A stretch of 21,521 bases of DNA from an uncultured Massilia sp. Its GTDB lineage: Bacteria; Pseudomonadota; Gammaproteobacteria; Burkholderiales; Burkholderiaceae. The stretch covers positions 1-21,521 of the forward strand of contig CAMPHU010000063.1 in assembly GCA_946886065.1 (NCBI GenBank), read 5' to 3'. The notes beneath the pieces were generated by a model that searched no databases, was not told the origin of the DNA, and was given only the letters and a program-made list of their open reading frames with translations. Made by a program: the position numbers and the translations under genes. Positions 15,202-21,521 of the stretch are shown piece by piece. Position 1 is the stretch's first letter, and the number at the start of each line of letters is the position of its first letter.

Positions 15202-18200
15202 ATGGTAGCGATCGTCAGCGGCAAAAGCCTGGGTCTTCTCAGCAGCTCCCTCGATGTCCTTGGCTCGAAAAACGGCCAGATAGGCAATGCCGCATCGGGG
15301 CGCAACGGCGACCTGGTCTACATTAACGCCGCCAACGGCAACCTGATGATGCAGCACCGCGACGAGTTCCTGGCCTCGCGCGGCATCAACACTGCACTGT
15401 TCCGTACCTATAACAGCCAGGGCGTGTACACCGACCGCTTCGGCGCGGGCGGCGGCGGCAGCGATGACAACTTCCGGATGGGTATCCAGAAGCAGGTCAA
15501 GCAAACCGGCAACCTCAACACCGGCGGCTCCTCGATCACCCGCACCGAGGGCGACGGCAGCACCAGCGTCTACTTTTACGACTCGGCCAGGGGTTTGTAT
15601 GTCGGCAACGACGGCGACGGCGCCTACGACACGATCGCCTACAATCCGGGCGGCACGCCGACCTTCACCTGGATCGACGGCGTCACCCAGGCGCGCGAGG
15701 TCTACAACAACTCCGGCCTGATGCTGTCGGCGACCGATGCCGACGGCAATACCACGACCTACAACTACATCAACGGCAAGGTCCTCAGCAGCGTGGTCAT
15801 GGCGTCGGGCGACGTCATGCACTTCGACTACTCCAACGACCACGACCTGATCGCCGTGCGCACCGTCAGCCAGGGTGTCACGCATACCCGTATGCGCTAC
15901 GGGTACGACAACTCGCACCGCCTGACCAGCATGACGGTCGACCTGAGCCCGGAAGACAACAGCGTCGCTGACGGCAACGCCTACACCACGACCTATACCT
16001 ACGACGGTTCCAGCGACCGGGTCGCCAAGATGACCCAGGCCGACGGCACCTCGCTGAGCTTCACCTACGTCCGGATCGACACCAACTACCGCGTGGCCAG
16101 CGTGACCGACGGCCAGGGCCGCGTGACGCGCATGAATTACGACCTGGCCGCGCGCCGCACCGACATGACCGATCCGCTCGGCTATGTCACCAGCTTCTAC
16201 TACGACGGGGCGGACCGCCTGACGCAGGTGCTGAGCCCGGCGGTGAGCGGGGTGCGCATCGCCACCTCCTATGCCTACGACGCCAACGGCAATGTGCTGA
16301 GCATCACCGACGGCAACGGCAATGCCGTCACCATGCAGTACGACGGCAACGGCAACCAGGTGCGCCAGCAGGACCCGCTTGGCAATGTGGTGGTGCGCAC
16401 CTTCAACGCCACCAACCATGTGCTGACCGAGTCGGTGCGCATGGACAACGGCGCCGCGCCGCTGGTCACGCGCTATGTCTACGATAGCCGCAACCACCTG
16501 CGCTTCCAGATCAGCCCCGAGGGCCGGGTCACCGAAAGCCGCTACGACGGTTTCGGCCAGAAGCTCACCGAGATTTCCTATGCGGGCGCGGAGTACCTCA
16601 CCGAGGGCATGGCCGAAAGCGCGGTCCCGACCGAAGCGGCCATGGCGGCCTGGGCCGCCGCCCAGGACCGCAGCAAGACCGAGCGCGCCGACTACACCTA
16701 CGACTTCCGCAGCCAGCTGGCCAGCAGCACCACCTATCCGCGCGTCGATGCGGACGGCAAGGGCATCGCCGACGGCAGCGAATCGGTGACGCGCCTGTTC
16801 TACGACCGCACCGGCCGCCTGGTCAAGAGCCTCGATCCGCGCGTCCCGGCCGGCCCGGACGCGCTGGTCAGCAGCTATACCTACGACGGCCTGGACCGCC
16901 TGCTGGCCTTCACCAACGCCAACGGCCACCAGGTGCTGAACCGGTATGACGACGCCGGCAACCGGACCATCAGCATCCAGGCCAACGGCCTGGTCTCGAC
17001 CTCGACCTACGACCGCAGCGGCGAGCTGACCGCCGTCATCGAGAGCGACCCCAGCGGCGCCGTGCTCGGCACCGCGCGCGTGTTCCACGACGCCGACGGC
17101 CGCCTGATCGCCACCCAGGACGCGACCGGCGTGCGCACCCGCTATGTCTACGACCCGGCCGGGCGCCGCGTCGGCACCGTCGACGGCACCGGCGCGCTGA
17201 CCGAGAACATCTACGACTATGCCGGCAACGTGGTGCGCGTGGTGCGCTACGCCACCCTGGTCGACCGCGCCCTGCTGGGCGACACCGCCAGCGCCCAGCA
17301 GCCGCTCGACATCGACCGCATCCGGCCCGTCGCCAGCAGCGCCGACCGCAAGGTCGACTACGTGCACGACAAGGACAACCGACTGATCTTCACGATCGAC
17401 GAAACCGGCTCGGTCACCCAGCAGTTCTTCGACGCCGCCGACCGCCTGACCGACGTGGTCAGCTACGCCACCACGATCGACCGGGCCGCCTTGCCGGCCA
17501 AGCTGACCCCGGCCGCCATTGCCGTCACCTCGAACCCGGCCGACCGCCACGTGCGCCACTTCTACGACGCCGACAAGCTGCGCGTCGGCACCCTGGACGC
17601 GGAAGGCTACCTGACCGAGAACCGCTACGACGCGGCGCGCCACCTGGTCGAGACCATCCGCTACGCCACCGCCACCCCGGTGGCGCTGCGCAGCTCCGGC
17701 AGCCTGGCGGACCTGAAGCCGGCCACGTCCGGCGACGACATCCATGTACACCAGTTCTTCGACGCCGCCGGCCGCCAGACCGGCACGGTGGACGGCGAGG
17801 GCTACCTGACCACCTTCGCCTACGACCTGGCCGGCAACAAGATCGGCGAGAACCGCTACGCCAACCGGGCCGGCGCCGTCACCCCGGGCGCCACCCTGGC
17901 CGCGATCCGTCCTGCGGCATCGAGCGCCGACCAGAAGCGCGGCTTCGCCTACGACGGCATCAACCAGCAGATCGCCTCGACCGACGTCTACGGCACCGTC
18001 ACCAGGACCGCCTACAACAGCGTCGGCCAGGAAATCTCCGTGAACAAGGCCGACGGCACCCCGGACCAGCGCCTGAACCTGTTCAAGGTCGACTACCAGG
18101 GCCGCCGCATCGCTTCGCTGTCGGGCCGCGGCGGCGCTCTCCTGACCGGCAACGCCGCCGCGGACGCCGCCGTCTGGGCCCAGTACGCGACCCGCTACGA

Positions 18201-21200
18201 ATACGACGCCGCCGGCCGCATGACGCGCTCGATCGACCCGCTCGGCAACGCCACCCTGTATTTCTACGACGGCCAGGGCCGCGCCACCCACACCGTCAAC
18301 GCCCTGGGCGAAGTGCGCGGCGTGCGCTACAACGCCTTCGGCGAAGAGGTCGAGGCGATCGTCTACGGCACCCGCATCGACACCACCGGCCTGGCCGGCG
18401 GCATGAACGGCGGCCTGCTGGCCAAGCTGGCCGCCGCGGCCGGCGCGGCCGACACCCATGTGCAGCGCGAGTACAACCTGCGCGGCCAGCTGGCGCGCCT
18501 GATCGACGGCCTGGGCAAGGCCACCAGCTACAGCTACGACGCCTTCGGCGACCTGCGCGTCGAGCGCCGCCCGATCAGCGCCGCCGTCAGCGAAGTGCTG
18601 GAGTACACCTACGACCGCCGCGGCCAGCGTACCAGCCTGCTCGAAGACGTGGGCGCGCTCAACCGCCGCACCGCCACCGAATACGACGCCTTCGGACGCG
18701 CGGTCGCCACCATCGATGCGCGCGGCCACATTACCCGCACCAGCTACGACCGCAACGGGCGCAGCGTGGCGACCGTCGATCCGCTCGACTACACCCGCAG
18801 CGTCAGCTACGACGCCTTCGACCGCGTCCTGACCCAGACCGACGCGCGCGGCAACACCACGACCTTCGCCTACGACGACCAGGCGCGCAGCATCGTCGTG
18901 ACCACGCCGGAAGGCATCGTCACCAGCACGGTCAATAACCGCCACGGGCAGCAGTTCACCGTCCGCGACGGCAACGGCAACAGCACCCACTATGCCTACG
19001 ACCAGAGCGGCAACCTGGTCGGCGTGACCGACGCCGACGGCGTGCTCAGCACCCAGGGCTTCGACCGTGCCGAACGGCTGATCTCGAGCACCGACGCCAA
19101 CGGCGTCGTCACCAGCACCACCTACGACGCGGTCAACCGCCGCCTGAGCCAGACCGTCGACACGGCCGCGCTGCAGCTGACCACCCGCTATACCTACGAC
19201 GCCAAGGGCCAGCAGGTCAGCGTGACCGACCCGAACGGCACCGTCACCACCACCGCCTACGACCTGAACGGGCAGGTCACGCGCGTGGCGGTCGACCCGA
19301 ACGGCCTGCGCCTGACCCAGGCCTATACCTACGACGACCAGGGCCGCAAGCTGAGCGTGACCCAGGGCCAGGCCGGCGTCGACGGCCAGACCACGGTCTA
19401 CCGCTACGACGGCCTGGGCCAGCGTCTCGAGGAGGTGGTGGACCCGGACGGCCTGGCGCTGCGCACCAGCTACGAATACGACGAGATCGGCAACGTGGTC
19501 GCCGTGACCGATCCGAACGGCCATGTGCGCCGCCACAGCTACGACGCCGACAACCGCCTGGTCGCCACGCTTGACGCGCTCGGCAACCTCACCAGCTATA
19601 CCTACGACGGCAACAACAACCGCACCAGCGTCACCGACGGCAACGGCCACGTCACCACCTTCGTCTACGACCGCGACAACCGCCTGGTCGAGCAGATCGA
19701 CGCCCTCCAGGGCGTGACGCGCTACGCCTACGACGGCAACAACAACCGCATCAGCACCACCGATGCGCTGGGCAACACGACCACCTACCGCTACGACGCC
19801 CTGAACCGCGTCATCGGCCAGACCGACGCCCTCGGCGCCGTCACCAGCTATTCGTACGACCACAACGGCAACCGCATCGGCAAGGTGGACGCCAACGGCC
19901 ACGCCATTTCCTACGCCTACGACGGCGCCAACCGCCCGGTGTCGACCACCGACGCGCTGGGCGCGGTCACGACCTATACCTACGACGCGATGGGCCGCCG
20001 CCTGTCCCAGCTCGACCCGAATGGGCACGCCACCTACGCCGAGTACGATGCCGCCGGACGCCAGGTGGCCCAGGTCGACGCGCGCGGCTTCCGCTCGACC
20101 ATGACCTACGACTACGCCGGCCAGCGCACCAGCCTGACCGACGCCCGCGGCAATGTCACCCAGTACCGCTACGACGCCGGCAAGCGCCTGGTGGCCCAGG
20201 TCGACGCGTCGGGCGCGGTCACCGCCTACGAGTACGACGCGGCCGGCAACCGCACCGCGGTGGTGGACGCCAACGGCCACCGCACGGTCTACGCCTACGA
20301 TGCCGAAAACCGCCTGGTCAGCCAGACCGACCCGCTCGGCAACACCACCAGCTACAGCTACGACGCGGTCGGCAACCGCATCGCCCAGGTCGACGCCAAC
20401 GGCCACCGCCGTACGTTCACCTACGATGCGCTGAACCGCCTGGTGGAGCAGGCCGACCCGCTGGGCGGCGTTACCCGCTTCGTGTTCGACGCCGTCGGCA
20501 ACCGCCTGGAAGAGACCGACGCCAACGGCCACACCACGCGCATGAGCTACGATGCCCAGCATCGCCTGCTCACCCGCACCGACGCCCTGGGCGGCGTCAC
20601 CAGCCATACCTACGACCTGGTCGGCAACCGCATCGCCCTGCGCGACGCCAACGGCCATGCCACCACCTACGCCTACGACGCCAACAACCGTCTGGTGCGC
20701 GAGACCGATGCGCTGGGCAACAGCGACCTGATCGCCTATGACCCCGTGGGTAACCGCGCCAGCCTCACCGACAGGCTCGGCAACGTCACGGTCTACGCCT
20801 ACGACGCCGACAACCGCCTGGTAAGCGAGACCGATGCGCTCGGCAACACGACCGCCTGGGCCTTCGACGCGGTCGGCAACCGGGTGAGCGTGACCGATGC
20901 CAACGGCCATGTCACGACCCTGGCCTACGACGTCAACAACCGCCTGGTGGCCGAGACGGACGCCAACGGCGCCGTCACGCGCCACGGCTACGACGCGGTC
21001 GGCAACCGCGTGTCGCTGACCGACCCGAACGGCAATATCACGCAGTTCGTCTATGACGCCGCCAACCGCCTGGTGAGCCAGTCCGACGCCCTGGGCAACA
21101 CCACCGCCACCGAGTACGACGCCGTCGGCAACCGCACGGCGCGGATCGACGCCAACGGCAACCGCACCGCCCTGGCCTACGACGCCAACGACCGCCTGGT

Positions 21201-21521
21201 CGCCAGCGTCGACGCCCTCGGCGGCCTTACCGCCTACCAGTACGATGCGGTCGGCAACCAGGTCGGCATCACCGACGCCAACGGCGGCCAGGTCCGGGTC
21301 GGCTTCGACGCGCTCAACCGCGCCGTGTCGCGCATCGATGCGATGGGCTACGCCAGCAGCCAGTCCTACGACGCGGTCGGCAACCGCATCGGCAGCGTGG
21401 ATGCAAACGGCAACGCCAGCAGCTTCGCCTACGACGCCGTCAACCGCCTGCTCGCGGCGACCGACCCGCTCGGCCTGGTCACCGCCTACGAATACGACGC
21501 GGTCGGCAACCGCCTGGCCGT
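15202..21521 (+). CDS. Giant RHS/YD-repeat protein (3' end beyond window)
   Basis: An open frame of at least 2106 codons with no stop seen, running off the right edge. The ATG at 15202 has only a weak ribosome-binding site (ACGGGA at 15186-15191). The N-terminus (about residues 1-90) has no Sec signal peptide; it reads MVAIVSGKSLGLLSSSLDVL, then NAANGNLMMQHRDEFLASRG and FRTYNSQG, a cap-like opening that I associate with large RHS-type proteins. A glycine-rich stretch and a DGDG segment follow. YD repeats of the general form YDxxGRxxxxxDxxGxxT start near residue 180. Residues about 680-1080 hold YD units with longer inserts. From residue 1426 on, the repeats become strictly 21 residues long. 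RHS repeats build hollow beta-cocoon shells that often enclose a C-terminal toxin; here the C-terminus is not in view. It follows the flagellar operon, with a FliA-like promoter candidate between. Confidence 0.93.
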   Translation, partial: MVAIVSGKSLGLLSSSLDVLGSKNGQIGNAASGRNGDLVYINAANGNLMMQHRDEFLASRGINTALFRTYNSQGVYTDRFGAGGGGSDDNFRMGIQKQVKQTGNLNTGGSSITRTEGDGSTSVYFYDSARGLYVGNDGDGAYDTIAYNPGGTPTFTWIDGVTQAREVYNNSGLMLSATDADGNTTTYNYINGKVLSSVVMASGDVMHFDYSNDHDLIAVRTVSQGVTHTRMRYGYDNSHRLTSMTVDLSPEDNSVADGNAYTTTYTYDGSSDRVAKMTQADGTSLSFTYVRIDTNYRVASVTDGQGRVTRMNYDLAARRTDMTDPLGYVTSFYYDGADRLTQVLSPAVSGVRIATSYAYDANGNVLSITDGNGNAVTMQYDGNGNQVRQQDPLGNVVVRTFNATNHVLTESVRMDNGAAPLVTRYVYDSRNHLRFQISPEGRVTESRYDGFGQKLTEISYAGAEYLTEGMAESAVPTEAAMAAWAAAQDRSKTERADYTYDFRSQLASSTTYPRVDADGKGIADGSESVTRLFYDRTGRLVKSLDPRVPAGPDALVSSYTYDGLDRLLAFTNANGHQVLNRYDDAGNRTISIQANGLVSTSTYDRSGELTAVIESDPSGAVLGTARVFHDADGRLIATQDATGVRTRYVYDPAGRRVGTVDGTGALTENIYDYAGNVVRVVRYATLVDRALLGDTASAQQPLDIDRIRPVASSADRKVDYVHDKDNRLIFTIDETGSVTQQFFDAADRLTDVVSYATTIDRAALPAKLTPAAIAVTSNPADRHVRHFYDADKLRVGTLDAEGYLTENRYDAARHLVETIRYATATPVALRSSGSLADLKPATSGDDIHVHQFFDAAGRQTGTVDGEGYLTTFAYDLAGNKIGENRYANRAGAVTPGATLAAIRPAASSADQKRGFAYDGINQQIASTDVYGTVTRTAYNSVGQEISVNKADGTPDQRLNLFKVDYQGRRIASLSGRGGALLTGNAAADAAVWAQYATRYEYDAAGRMTRSIDPLGNATLYFYDGQGRATHTVNALGEVRGVRYNAFGEEVEAIVYGTRIDTTGLAGGMNGGLLAKLAAAAGAADTHVQREYNLRGQLARLIDGLGKATSYSYDAFGDLRVERRPISAAVSEVLEYTYDRRGQRTSLLEDVGALNRRTATEYDAFGRAVATIDARGHITRTSYDRNGRSVATVDPLDYTRSVSYDAFDRVLTQTDARGNTTTFAYDDQARSIVVTTPEGIVTSTVNNRHGQQFTVRDGNGNSTHYAYDQSGNLVGVTDADGVLSTQGFDRAERLISSTDANGVVTSTTYDAVNRRLSQTVDTAALQLTTRYTYDAKGQQVSVTDPNGTVTTTAYDLNGQVTRVAVDPNGLRLTQAYTYDDQGRKLSVTQGQAGVDGQTTVYRYDGLGQRLEEVVDPDGLALRTSYEYDEIGNVVAVTDPNGHVRRHSYDADNRLVATLDALGNLTSYTYDGNNNRTSVTDGNGHVTTFVYDRDNRLVEQIDALQGVTRYAYDGNNNRISTTDALGNTTTYRYDALNRVIGQTDALGAVTSYSYDHNGNRIGKVDANGHAISYAYDGANRPVSTTDALGAVTTYTYDAMGRRLSQLDPNGHATYAEYDAAGRQVAQVDARGFRSTMTYDYAGQRTSLTDARGNVTQYRYDAGKRLVAQVDASGAVTAYEYDAAGNRTAVVDANGHRTVYAYDAENRLVSQTDPLGNTTSYSYDAVGNRIAQVDANGHRRTFTYDALNRLVEQADPLGGVTRFVFDAVGNRLEETDANGHTTRMSYDAQHRLLTRTDALGGVTSHTYDLVGNRIALRDANGHATTYAYDANNRLVRETDALGNSDLIAYDPVGNRASLTDRLGNVTVYAYDADNRLVSETDALGNTTAWAFDAVGNRVSVTDANGHVTTLAYDVNNRLVAETDANGAVTRHGYDAVGNRVSLTDPNGNITQFVYDAANRLVSQSDALGNTTATEYDAVGNRTARIDANGNRTALAYDANDRLVASVDALGGLTAYQYDAVGNQVGITDANGGQVRVGFDALNRAVSRIDAMGYASSQSYDAVGNRIGSVDANGNASSFAYDAVNRLLAATDPLGLVTAYEYDAVGNRLA
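17245..18480 (+). repeat. Long-insert RHS units with RYAT-type linkers
   Basis: Inside the RHS gene, five YD units carry an extra linker that begins RYAT/SYAT/RYAN/VYGT, at 17245, 17461, 17659, 17854 and 18361. The first four are spaced 216, 198 and 195 bases apart. Each linker is Ala/Pro-rich, often ends near SSAD or SGDD, and leads into the next YD motif. They look like diverged copies of one roughly 65-72-residue module, distinct from the standard 21-residue repeat. Confidence 0.7.
19477..21521 (+). repeat. Tandem 63-bp (21-residue) YD repeats in alternating A/B pairs
   Basis: Thirty-two complete units of exactly 63 bases run from the codon for the YD tyrosine at 19477 to that at 21493, and a 33rd is cut by the edge. 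There is no insertion or deletion: 2016 bases equal 32 x 63. Two types alternate: type A is like YDAVGNRxxxxDANGHxT, and type B like YDAxNRLVxxTDALGNTT. The true period is therefore about 126 bases (42 residues). Aromatic Phe replaces Tyr in a few units (for example at 20485). Confidence 0.93.

Noticed and set aside
15184..20985. Minus-strand open frame of 1933 codons opposite the RHS gene
   Set aside because: It is the mirror of the regular 63-bp repeats in GC-rich DNA. Its product is a monotonous Val/Ala/Gly/Asp pattern, and the + strand encodes a clear RHS protein.
19477..21521. Regular repeats considered as a CRISPR array
   Set aside because: The units are contiguous, coding, in frame and of 63 bases without spacers. 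They are protein repeats.

Overview
The window is about 21.5 kb of very GC-rich DNA, all read on the + strand. GC bias, codon use and the family resemblance of the proteins suggest a proteobacterium, perhaps a Burkholderiales organism of the Massilia/Oxalobacteraceae kind. That assignment is an impression, not a result. No tRNA, rRNA, insertion sequence or CRISPR array was seen.

Bases 1-14996 hold one compact, apparently single-operon flagellar-type export locus. The order is fliF (cut by the left edge), a short fliG-position gene, fliH, fliI, fliJ, a fliK-position gene, flgD, flgE, a short fliM/sctQ-like gene, fliN, fliO, fliP, a FliA-family sigma factor gene, a TPR protein gene, a small unknown gene, fliQ, fliR, flhB and flhA. 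Most junctions are ATGA or TGATG overlaps or have no gap, so translation is probably coupled. The continuous fliF-to-flhA order with flgD-flgE in the middle resembles the Firmicutes/deltaproteobacterial fla operon more than the split clusters usual in beta/gammaproteobacteria.

The export gate (FliPQR, FlhB, FlhA), the ATPase complex (FliH, FliI, FliJ), the MS ring (FliF) and the hook with its cap (FlgE, FlgD) all look intact. The rotor/switch parts look reduced. The FliG-position protein is about half normal length, the FliM-like protein is short and resembles SctQ, and no fliL, stator or chemotaxis gene is present. The locus could be a secondary flagellum with a minimal switch, or a flagellum-derived secretion device that no longer needs torque.

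Bases 14997-15201 are a relatively AT-rich gap. It holds a hairpin that may end the flagellar operon, a well-spaced match to a sigma-28 (FliA-type) promoter, and a second hairpin in the presumed 5' leader. Next comes a giant RHS/YD-repeat gene that starts at 15202 and is still open at the right edge (at least 2106 codons). Its last 2 kb is an indel-free array of 63-bp units that alternate between two types. The promoter match suggests that the sigma factor encoded in the flagellar locus may drive the RHS gene, making it a candidate substrate or co-regulated partner. This link is inferred.
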